Positions 1 through 8,908 of a stretch of DNA of 64,000 nt are shown here, piece after piece. Both the position numbers and the translations under genes were made by a program. The DNA is from Caulobacter sp. (GTDB taxonomy: Bacteria; Pseudomonadota; Alphaproteobacteria; Caulobacterales; Caulobacteraceae), in the NCBI GenBank assembly GCA_028291265.1, contig JAQGIK010000056.1:1-64000 (forward strand), read 5' to 3'. The notes under the pieces are model-generated. The model saw only the letters and a program-made list of their open reading frames with translations. It had not been told where the DNA came from and did not search any database. Numbering within the stretch: the stretch's first letter is position 1; each line of letters starts with the position of its first letter.

Positions 1-128
1 CGACCAGACGGCGTCAGACGGGCATTCTTGTGGACGTTCATCCGGGGTCTCCCGGCTCAGAGGTTGGAGCTTCGCAACCACACCCTCTCAGCCCAACCCC
101 GGGTGAACAACCTTCATAGCTTCGACAC

Positions 129-785
129 CTAGAGCAACCCCTGCGCCCGCGCCTTGGCCGCCGCTTCGGTGCGGTTGCTGGCCCCCAGCACGGCAATCAC
201 CTGGGCCACATGCGTCTTCACCGTCGCCGGCGACAGGCCGAGCGTCCGGGCGATTTCCTTGTTCGAGCGGCCGTCGGCCATCTGTTCGAGGATGTCGCGC
301 TGCCTCGCGCCGAGGCGGCCGTAGGTGGTCTCGATCGGACCGCGGGGTTCGGGCGCGGCTTCCGGTTCCGGCGGGGGCGTCCGGTCCCTGACCATGGCGG
401 CGACGCGCGGCGGCAGGTACTGGCCGCCGGCCAGCACCAGGCGCATGGCCGCATCGATGACGCCGGACTCGGCGGTCTTGGGCAGGAAGCCGTCGACGCC
501 GAGGTCCAATGAAGCCAGCAGGTCCTCGTCCAGTTCCGAGCCGGTGACGACCAGGATGCGCGCGCCCGGGGCCCGCGATTTCAGGCCTCGCAGGCCTTCG
601 ACGGGACCGGCGCCGGGCATGTGCAGGTCAACGACGCAGAGCGCCAGGTCGGGGGTGGCGGCGGCGGTCGCCCAGGCTTCGGTGAAGTCCCGCGCCAGCA
701 GGGGCGGCTCGCCGCAGGCGGCCTCGGCCGCCATGGCCAGGGCCGAGCGGACCAGCGGATGATCGTCGCAGACCAGGATGCTCAT
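129..785 (-). CDS. LuxR/NarL-family response regulator (REC + HTH)
   Basis: MSILVCDDHPLVRSAL receiver start; C-terminal GRSNKEIARTLGLSPATVKTHVAQVIAVLG HTH_LuxR. ATG at 785 preferred over the track start at 836. Confidence 0.9.
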   Translation of the reverse strand: MSILVCDDHPLVRSALAMAAEAACGEPPLLARDFTEAWATAAATPDLALCVVDLHMPGAGPVEGLRGLKSRAPGARILVVTGSELDEDLLASLDLGVDGFLPKTAESGVIDAAMRLVLAGGQYLPPRVAAMVRDRTPPPEPEAAPEPRGPIETTYGRLGARQRDILEQMADGRSNKEIARTLGLSPATVKTHVAQVIAVLGASNRTEAAAKARAQGLL

Positions 786-906
786 TGTGGGGACCAGCCT
801 CTCAGGTACGGAGCCCCGCGGAAGCGGGGGAGTCAAGCAGTGGCATAACGACGGCGCCCCAAAGCGATGAAGCTTCGGGGCGCCGCGCCGTTGTGGTGGG
901 ATGAGA

Positions 907-2394
907 TCAGTCGATGCGCTTCACCTCGTTCGTGCCCAGCAGGGTGATGGTGTAGCCGCCGTTGTCGTTCCAGCCATCGGAGGGCTGGCCCTTGTGGTAG
1001 CAGACGCCGCCGCCGGTCAGCCGAGCCACCGTGTTGGTCGAGTCCGGGCGGCGGAACGCCGGGGCCAGGACCGTCTGGCCTGCCGCGATCGGCTGATTGA
1101 TCGTGAAGCTGGCCACGACGCGCTGGCTGAGGCGCAGCTCGACCACCGTGCCGGCCGGGGCCGCCGCATTGCCGCGGTTGATGACGCCGTAGCGGATGTC
1201 GGGGACGGTGACCTCGCGCTCGTTGGCCTCGATGACGTTCTGGTTCGGCGGCGGCTTCACGGCCGGCACCGTGATGCCCGAGCAATGCTCCTCGCGGGTC
1301 AGGGCGTGGTAGATCTGCTGGAAGTTGCCGCTGGTCGTCGTGTTGCCGCTGCCCACGACGTAGAGGGTGTTGCCAGGGTCGAAGGGGTCCAGGTTGGCGG
1401 CCGCGGCAGCCGGCGGCGGCGTATCCCGCGGCGGTTCGGCCGCGCCGCGCCGGACGATGAAGCCAAGCTTGTTGAATTTTCGGCTGGCGGAGTCGCCGCC
1501 GGCCCCGGCGGTGTCCCACAGGGTGACCAGCTGCACCTGACCGCCGCGCCGCAGCTCGACCCCGATCCTCGGCTCGACCCGGCGGTCCGAATTGGGCGAC
1601 AGGAAGAAGTCGTAGGTCACCCCCATCGAGGTGGCGTTGTTGTTGAAGCTGGCCAGGCTGATCCCGGGACCGGTGTCCAGCTTGGCTAGGCCCATGCGCT
1701 GACCGGTCAGGGTGACGACCTGGACGAAGCGATCGCCGCTGATGGTGCGGTCGGTCGAGGGGCTGATGGCGGTGGTCTGCGGCCGCGGCACGATCTTCAG
1801 ATCGAGGGCCGCGACAACGGCCGGCTCGGCCTGTGGGCAGGGAACGACGCCGATCTCGCCCAGGTCGCACATCTGGGTCGGCGCCTTGGCCGGGTTGATC
1901 TGCAGCAGGCGCTCTTTCTTGCCGAAGATCTCGATGGTTCCACGCACGACGGTGGTGGTGTCGGGAATGGCGAAGCGTACGACGATGGCCGAGAAGCCGG
2001 TCCCGCCGGAGGAACAGACGGCGTCCTTGGCGATGCGGCGCTCGATGGTTCCGGTGACGGTCGTGCCGTCATCGCGGCGGATGCGGATGCTGGTCGTCTT
2101 GTCCATGTCCGGGCCGGTCATCACCAGGCCGGTGTCGCCGCTGACGATCTCCAGGCTGGTGTCGACGCCCTTGCGATAGAGGTCGTAGCCGCCGAAGCGG
2201 ACGGACTCGCAGGAGCCGGTCCGGCTGACGCCATTGACCACCTCCAGCTTGGGGAAGATCAGCGGGTTGGCGAAGGTTGCCGGCCCCTGCGGCTGGATCA
2301 GCGGCTGGCCGATCTGGGCCAGGGCGGCGGTCGAGACCCCGGCGAGCAGGGCCGCGCAGGAGGCGGCCGCGATGGTGGTGGTCTTGCTGTTCAT
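907..2394 (-). CDS. Secreted hypothetical protein
   Basis: MNSKTTTIAAASCAALLAGVSTAALAQ signal peptide; long open frame; family not recognised. Confidence 0.75.
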   Translation of the reverse strand: MNSKTTTIAAASCAALLAGVSTAALAQIGQPLIQPQGPATFANPLIFPKLEVVNGVSRTGSCESVRFGGYDLYRKGVDTSLEIVSGDTGLVMTGPDMDKTTSIRIRRDDGTTVTGTIERRIAKDAVCSSGGTGFSAIVVRFAIPDTTTVVRGTIEIFGKKERLLQINPAKAPTQMCDLGEIGVVPCPQAEPAVVAALDLKIVPRPQTTAISPSTDRTISGDRFVQVVTLTGQRMGLAKLDTGPGISLASFNNNATSMGVTYDFFLSPNSDRRVEPRIGVELRRGGQVQLVTLWDTAGAGGDSASRKFNKLGFIVRRGAAEPPRDTPPPAAAAANLDPFDPGNTLYVVGSGNTTTSGNFQQIYHALTREEHCSGITVPAVKPPPNQNVIEANEREVTVPDIRYGVINRGNAAAPAGTVVELRLSQRVVASFTINQPIAAGQTVLAPAFRRPDSTNTVARLTGGGVCYHKGQPSDGWNDNGGYTITLLGTNEVKRID

Positions 2395-2506
2395 GGTCCT
2401 CAAAGCCCTTCCTGAATGACCCTCGAGAACGACGTTATGCGCAGGATGGGGCGTCGCCATCGCCCGGGCGGCTCATCCGGATGGCCGAGCGACGGTTTCC
2501 CCGCTA

Positions 2507-2633
2507 CCGCTCATCCCGGCGAATGCCGGGACCCAGATGAACCCGCATTTTAGCTTTGGATCAGGCAAGGCTCATGGCCAATCACCCGACCACTCGGGTG
2601 AATCTGGGTCCCGGCATTCGCCGGGATGAGCGG
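2507..2633. repeat. Paired inverted repeat, family A copy 1 (CCGCTCATCCCGGCGAATGCCGGGACCCAGAT ... ATCTGGGTCCCGGCATTCGCCGGGATGAGCGG)
   Basis: Left arm 2507-2538 is the reverse complement of right arm 2602-2633; same arms at 25331, 51476 and 62087. Confidence 0.92.
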
Positions 2634-2643
2634 AAATTTGGGA

Positions 2644-4266
2644 CTAGGCCCAGCTCTCCTTGGCCCCGGCGCGGCGGGCGTTCTTCGGCGGCGCGTGCCG
2701 GAACGGCTGGCCGGGGGTCTCGGCCGGGCGGCCGTAGTACCAGCCCTGGGCCATGTCGACGCCGGCCTCGCGGACGGCGGCCTCGACCTCCTTGGTCTCG
2801 ACCATCTCGGCGACGGTGCGGACCTTGAGGTCCTTGCACAGCTGGACGACATGGCGGACCACGGCGGCGTCGCGGCCGCCGCCGGCCAGGTCGCGGACAT
2901 AGCGGCCGTCGATCTTGACCACGTCGACGGTCAAGGTTTGAAGATAGGCCAGCGACGCGGCGCCGGCCCCGAAGTCGTCGAGGCAGACGACGCTGCCGAT
3001 GGCGCGCAGGGCCTGGATGTGGCGGTTGGCCTGGGCCAGGTCGTCGATGGCGGCGCTCTCGGTGATTTCGAGGATCAGCCGCTGGCCGAGTCCCGGGGTC
3101 TGGGTGATCAGCCGCTGCAGCCCCTCGACGAAGGGACCCGAGCCGATGCTGCGGCCCGAGAGGTTGACGGCCAGGCGCAACTCGCCGGTGCGGTCACCCT
3201 TCAGGCGGCGGATGGCCTGTTCGAGGACGGCGCGATCGAGCTCCTCGATGAGGTCGAACTCCTCGGCCATGCGGACCATGGCGAAGGGGCTGGCGTTGTC
3301 CTCGAAGCGGACCAGGGCCTCGTGGTGGTGCAGGTTGCCGTCGGCGACGGTGACGACCGGCTGGAAGGCGAGGGCGAAGCGGCGCTGGCTGACCGCCGCG
3401 CCCAACTCGCCGGCCCGGGCCAGGGTGCGGCGCACCGAGCGGTTCATGGCGTCGGCCATCGATTGCGGCGGGTTGTCGCTCAAGCCCTCGGCCAGGAAAT
3501 CGTCCAGCGCATAACGCATGGCGCGGGCGAGGCGGTTGGGCGAGGCGATATCCAGGGGCGCCGACTGCACCTTGCCGCTGATCGGGGCGGCCCCGCAGGC
3601 GGTGGCGATGGCGCGGCTGAGGCGCCTGGCCACGAGGTCGGGGGTGTCGCCGGTCTCGCGCAGCAGGGCGAAGCGTTCGCCCTCCAGCCGGGCGGCGGCG
3701 CCGTGCTGGCCGGCCTCGGCGCGCAGGGCGCCGGCGACGCGGGCGTCCAGCGACTTGGCCTCGGCGGCGGGAAGGGCGCGGCGGGCCTCGTCCAGTCCGG
3801 CCAGGTCGACCATGGCCAGTTCCAGTTCGCGGCCGGCCAGGTGGGCGGCTTCGGTCAGGCCGCGGGCGATGGCCTCGAAGCCGGCGCGGTCGTGCATGCC
3901 GTCCTCGCCGCCGCGGCTGTTGGGTAGCGGGGCGGAGACCAGGGCGCAGGAGATGCGACCGCTGTTGCCGGGCAGCTTGCGCAGGGTGACGGCGGCGGCG
4001 TGCGCGCCGGAGCGGGCCAGGCGGAGGGCGGCCGGCCCCCGCCGCTGCCCCTCGTCCAGGCAGTCGAGGATGGCGCCGAGCAGCTGGACGTCGCTCTCGT
4101 GGAAGATGCCGGTCAACGGCCGGCCGATCAGGTCCTGTTCGGCGACGCCCAGCATCGATTGCGCGGCCCCGACCGCTTCCAGCACCGTGCCGGAGGCGTC
4201 CAGTTCGAGCAGCAGGTCACCGGCCGCGAAGGCGAAGCCGAGCAGAGTAAGAGGGGAGGTGGCCAA
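2644..4266 (-). CDS. PAS / degenerate GGDEF / EAL-domain cyclic-di-GMP phosphodiesterase
   Basis: EALVRFED and LDDFGAGAASLAYLQ EAL motifs; GGDEF position reads EGERF, so the cyclase domain is probably inactive. Confidence 0.85.
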   Translation of the reverse strand: MATSPLTLLGFAFAAGDLLLELDASGTVLEAVGAAQSMLGVAEQDLIGRPLTGIFHESDVQLLGAILDCLDEGQRRGPAALRLARSGAHAAAVTLRKLPGNSGRISCALVSAPLPNSRGGEDGMHDRAGFEAIARGLTEAAHLAGRELELAMVDLAGLDEARRALPAAEAKSLDARVAGALRAEAGQHGAAARLEGERFALLRETGDTPDLVARRLSRAIATACGAAPISGKVQSAPLDIASPNRLARAMRYALDDFLAEGLSDNPPQSMADAMNRSVRRTLARAGELGAAVSQRRFALAFQPVVTVADGNLHHHEALVRFEDNASPFAMVRMAEEFDLIEELDRAVLEQAIRRLKGDRTGELRLAVNLSGRSIGSGPFVEGLQRLITQTPGLGQRLILEITESAAIDDLAQANRHIQALRAIGSVVCLDDFGAGAASLAYLQTLTVDVVKIDGRYVRDLAGGGRDAAVVRHVVQLCKDLKVRTVAEMVETKEVEAAVREAGVDMAQGWYYGRPAETPGQPFRHAPPKNARRAGAKESWA

Positions 4267-4459
4267 GACGGAACTCCGGACAGGACTGTCTTGCTAGCGG
4301 CCGGAGCTTAAGGGGCCGTTGCCGCGCGGTAACAAAAGCTATCGCAAGGCATAGTTTCTTCGCATCGAACACATCGGCTTTATCCAGACTCCACAAACAG
4401 GGCGGCTGCGGTTAGTCTTCGAACAATCGGTACGCCAGAGACCGCGTGGAGGATTTGCC

Positions 4460-5608
4460 ATGGCCTACGCCCAGGGGCGCGTCATGAACGACGCCGACAG
4501 CCACATCATGGAAAGCGAGGACTGGCTGAGCGCCTATGCCGACGCCGCCGTGCGCGACCGGCTGATCCCGCTGCGGCTGGAGGCCGGCGGGGCGGGGGCG
4601 GCCGAGGCCATCCGCCGGGCGAAGGCGCGCCAGACCGACGAGGCGGCGACGGCGGCCATCGCCGCCAACGTGGTGTCGGGTCCCAAGGGCTGGGGCGCCT
4701 TCGGGGCGATGAACCCCGACGAGCGGCGCCGGGCGCTGGACGACCTGGGCTTCGCCCGCCAGCTGGTGTTCACCACCTTCGCCGGCAGCCAGTTCCTGCG
4801 CAGCGACGACCTCGAGGTGAAGTACGGCGGCTCGCGGGCCCTGAACCGCGGCATGGCCGACTTCTGTTCGGCCGACAAACGGCTGATCCCGGTCGGCATG
4901 GTTCCGCTCGACGATCCGGCCCAGGCGCTGGCGGAAGTGGATCTGGCGATCAAGGCCGGCATCGGCGCCATCTGGTTGCCCGCCGCCGCGGCCGGCGGCC
5001 GCTCGCCCGGCCATCCCGATCTCGACCCGGTCTGGAGGCGGATGAGCGAGGCGGGCGTGCCCTTCATGCTGCATGTCGGCGGCTCGCCCGTGGTGCTCGA
5101 CCCGGCCTACCAGAACAACGGCCACCCGCGTCCGACCGACTGGCTGGGCGGCGGCGAGAACCTACGGGCCAAAGACTTCTTCGTGCTCAGCTTCGCGCCG
5201 CAGATGTTCCTCTCGGCCATGGCGCTGGACGGCGTCTTCGACCGCTTCCCCGACCTGCGCGGCGGGGTCATCGAGCTGGGGGCCGGCTGGGTTCCCGACT
5301 TCATGCGCCGCCTCGACCAGGCCTGGAAGAGCTGGAAGAAGACCGACCCGGTGGTCGGGGGCCTGAGCCGTCCGCCCTCGGAATTCATCCGCCGGGCCGT
5401 GCGCTTCACCCCCTTCGCCACCGAGGACGCCGGGCTGATCATCCGCGAGGGCGGCGAGGAGCTGTTCCTGTTCTCCAGCGACTTCCCGCACCCGGAAGGC
5501 ACCAAGGATCCGATCGGCCGCTTCGAGGCGACCTTCGAGGGGCTGTCGGAAGAGGGCAGGGACCGCTTCTACCGGCGCAACTTCGAGGACATGTTCCTCT
5601 CCGCCTGA
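4460..5608 (+). CDS. Amidohydrolase family 2 (metal-dependent hydrolase)
   Basis: MNDADSHIMESEDW, FMLHVGGSP, FSSDFPHPEG motifs typical of the amidohydrolase_2 fold. Confidence 0.85.
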   Translation: MAYAQGRVMNDADSHIMESEDWLSAYADAAVRDRLIPLRLEAGGAGAAEAIRRAKARQTDEAATAAIAANVVSGPKGWGAFGAMNPDERRRALDDLGFARQLVFTTFAGSQFLRSDDLEVKYGGSRALNRGMADFCSADKRLIPVGMVPLDDPAQALAEVDLAIKAGIGAIWLPAAAAGGRSPGHPDLDPVWRRMSEAGVPFMLHVGGSPVVLDPAYQNNGHPRPTDWLGGGENLRAKDFFVLSFAPQMFLSAMALDGVFDRFPDLRGGVIELGAGWVPDFMRRLDQAWKSWKKTDPVVGGLSRPPSEFIRRAVRFTPFATEDAGLIIREGGEELFLFSSDFPHPEGTKDPIGRFEATFEGLSEEGRDRFYRRNFEDMFLSA

Positions 5609-5699
5609 GCGTTCGCCGGTCAGGTGGAACACCTGACCGATCAGCGAGAGCGACCAACAAGGACTCGGCGTTCTCAAAATATGTTCCCGTTCCAAACGA

Positions 5700-5714
5700 G
5701 AACATATTGCGAAC
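5700..5714. promoter_or_regulatory. LexA/SOS box GAACATATTGCGAAC (GAACN7GAAC)
   Basis: Exact match to the alphaproteobacterial SOS box, about 75 bp upstream of the recA start. Confidence 0.85.
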
Positions 5715-5789
5715 GAGAACAAACCGTGTACTTATGTCCTCAACGCGCCGGGCGGGCCGGTGAGAATCGTGGGACAAGGTGGAAAGTAC

Positions 5790-6860
<1,071 letters not shown>

Positions 6861-6966
6861 TCCAGCCTGGCTGGAGCAGAGATGCTCGCGGCTGGCCGGG
6901 GACCTCCGACGCGATCCACCCTCGCCGTCCAGGTCCCGCCCCGCACTTGGCGGGCCGCGAGTTGAA

Positions 6967-6999
6967 GGGCGTCCGCTGCCAGGCGGGCGCCCTTTTTTT
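6967..6999 (+). terminator. Rho-independent terminator downstream of recA
   Basis: GGGCGTCCGC-tgccag-GCGGGCGCCC followed by TTTTTTT. Confidence 0.88.
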
Positions 7000-7243
7000 G
7001 TGGCACCGGTTGGCCGCCTCGCGGCCTACCTGTCCCCGATCAGCGCTGAACGTCGAAGCGGGTGCGATCCAGACGCTTGAGCGCCTTTTCGGATCGCCAT
7101 CAGGTTCAGCCAAGGCTCGGCGCCGATCCGGGACAGGTACGCGCTCCGACATATCGCTCTCGTTCTGTCAGGACGTGCGGCGCGAACCAGTCCCCACTGC
7201 CAATGCTGCCTGCTAATGTCGCTGCAACGCTTGCCCAAATCCA

Positions 7244-7257
7244 TGACACCGGTTACC
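7244..7257. promoter_or_regulatory. Candidate operator TGACACCGGTTACC upstream of kduI (imperfect)
   Basis: Shares TGACACCGGT with the palindrome TGACACCGGTGTCA at 15199-15212; 37-50 bp upstream of kduI. Confidence 0.5.
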
Positions 7258-7293
7258 TGACCACAAACACGACCGACGCGAGGAGACCGCCGC

Positions 7294-8127
7294 ATGTTCG
7301 CCAAGACCCTTCAGGCCACCCATCCGGACATGATGGACGGCGCCACCAACGACCAGCTGCGCGATCGCTACTTGATCGGCGGCCTGTTCGCCGATGGCCA
7401 GGTGGTCCTCAACTACAGCCACAACGAACGCTTCGTGATCGGCGGCGCCGCGCCGGGCGCCTCGCCCCTGAAGCTGCCCGACCAGACCGAGCCGGCCAGC
7501 GCCACCGGCCATCCGTTCCTTGAGCGCCGCGAGTTGGGGATCATCAACGTCGGCGGGGCCGGCAGGGTGACCGTCGACGGCCAGGCCTTCGACCTGGGCC
7601 CGCGCGATGGCCTCTATGTGCCGATGGGCGCCAAGGATGTCGTCTTCGAAGGGGAGGGGGCCCGCTTCTACCTGGCCTCGACCCCGGCCCACGCCCGCTT
7701 CGAGGTCAAGAAGATCGACATCGCCCAGGCGACGCCCCTGCAGCGCGGGTCGCTGGAGACCTCCAACGAGCGGACCATCTACCAGTACATCATCCCGGGG
7801 GTCTGCCAGTCGGCCCAGCTGCTGCTCGGCCTGACCATCCTCAACACCGGCAGCGTCTGGAACACCATGCCGCCGCACCTGCACGACCGCCGCTCGGAGA
7901 TCTATTTCTACTTCGACCTCAAGGGCGACGAGCGGGTCTTCCACTTCATGGGCGAGCCCGACAGCGCCCGCCATATCGTCGTCGCCAACGAGGAAGCCGT
8001 GGTCAGCCCGCCCTGGTCGATCCATATGGGCTCGGGCACCGCCAACTACGCCTTCATCTGGGCCATGGGCGGCGAGAACCTCGACTACACGGACATGAAT
8101 GTCCTCGACATCTGCCAGTTGAAGTAG
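7294..8127 (+). CDS. kduI: 5-dehydro-4-deoxy-D-glucuronate isomerase
   Basis: Typical KduI sequence: [40 protein letters not shown]. Confidence 0.95.
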   Translation: MFAKTLQATHPDMMDGATNDQLRDRYLIGGLFADGQVVLNYSHNERFVIGGAAPGASPLKLPDQTEPASATGHPFLERRELGIINVGGAGRVTVDGQAFDLGPRDGLYVPMGAKDVVFEGEGARFYLASTPAHARFEVKKIDIAQATPLQRGSLETSNERTIYQYIIPGVCQSAQLLLGLTILNTGSVWNTMPPHLHDRRSEIYFYFDLKGDERVFHFMGEPDSARHIVVANEEAVVSPPWSIHMGSGTANYAFIWAMGGENLDYTDMNVLDICQLK

Positions 8128-8152
8128 GCTCCCCCGTAAAGGAACGATGGCC

Positions 8153-8908
8153 ATGAGCGATCTCTTCAGCCTGGCCGGGCGCACGGCCATGGTCACCGGC
8201 GCCAACACCGGCCTTGGCCAGGCGATGGCCGTGGCGCTGGCCGAAGCCGGGGCCGACATCGTCGCCGTCGGCCGTTCGGCGGTCGCCGACACCGAGGCCG
8301 GCGTGCGCGCCGCCGGCCGCGCCTTCCATTTCGTGCAGGCCGACCTCGGCCAGCCGAACATCAGCGGCGACGTCATCGCCGCCGCCAAGGCCGCCGCCGC
8401 CGCCCCCGACATCCTGGTCAACAACGCCGGCATCATCCGGCGCAACGACGCCCTCGACTTCACCGAAGAGGACTGGGACGCGGTGATGGACGTCAACCTG
8501 AAGACCGCCTTCTTCCTCTCCCAGGCCGCCGCCCGCGAGATGGTGGGAAAGGGCGCCGGAAAGGTGATCAACATCGCCTCCATGCTGTCTTTCCAGGGCG
8601 GCGTGCGCGTGGCTTCCTATGCGGCAAGCAAGAGCGGCATCGCCGGTCTGACCCGCCTGCTGGCCAATGAGTGGGCGGCCAAGGGAATCAATGTGAACGC
8701 CATCGCGCCCGGCTATTTCTCGACCAACAACACCACCGCGCTGAGGGCCGACGAGGCGCGCAACAAGTCCATCCTCGAGCGCATTCCGGCCGGCCGTTGG
8801 GGCCAGCCGTCGGACCTTGGCGGCGCGGCCGTGTTCCTGGCCTCGGCGGCCTCGAACTATGTGCATGGCGCCATTCTGCCCGTGGACGGGGGATGGCTGG
8901 CCCGCTGA
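8153..8908 (+). CDS. kduD: 2-deoxy-D-gluconate 3-dehydrogenase (SDR)
   Basis: TGANTGLGQAMA, VNNAGIIRR, YAASKSGIAGLTR; adjacent to kduI. Confidence 0.9.
   Translation: MSDLFSLAGRTAMVTGANTGLGQAMAVALAEAGADIVAVGRSAVADTEAGVRAAGRAFHFVQADLGQPNISGDVIAAAKAAAAAPDILVNNAGIIRRNDALDFTEEDWDAVMDVNLKTAFFLSQAAAREMVGKGAGKVINIASMLSFQGGVRVASYAASKSGIAGLTRLLANEWAAKGINVNAIAPGYFSTNNTTALRADEARNKSILERIPAGRWGQPSDLGGAAVFLASAASNYVHGAILPVDGGWLAR

Noticed and set aside
2507-2633. Possible CRISPR from repeated intergenic arms
   Set aside because: Only paired inverted arms per locus, not regularly spaced direct repeats with spacers; no cas genes in the window.
2626-3927. 433-aa plus-strand ORF
   Set aside because: Antisense to the EAL-domain gene.
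6861-7000. SRP (4.5S) RNA, tmRNA or RNase P RNA downstream of recA
   Set aside because: None of the characteristic conserved motifs (for example GGTCAGGTCCGGAAGGAAGCAGCC of SRP RNA) is present.
7027-7139. MITE interpretation of the long hairpin downstream of recA
   Set aside because: Terminal arms TACCTGTCCC/GGGACAGGTA exist, but no target-site duplication and no second copy noticed in the window; kept as an RNA candidate instead.
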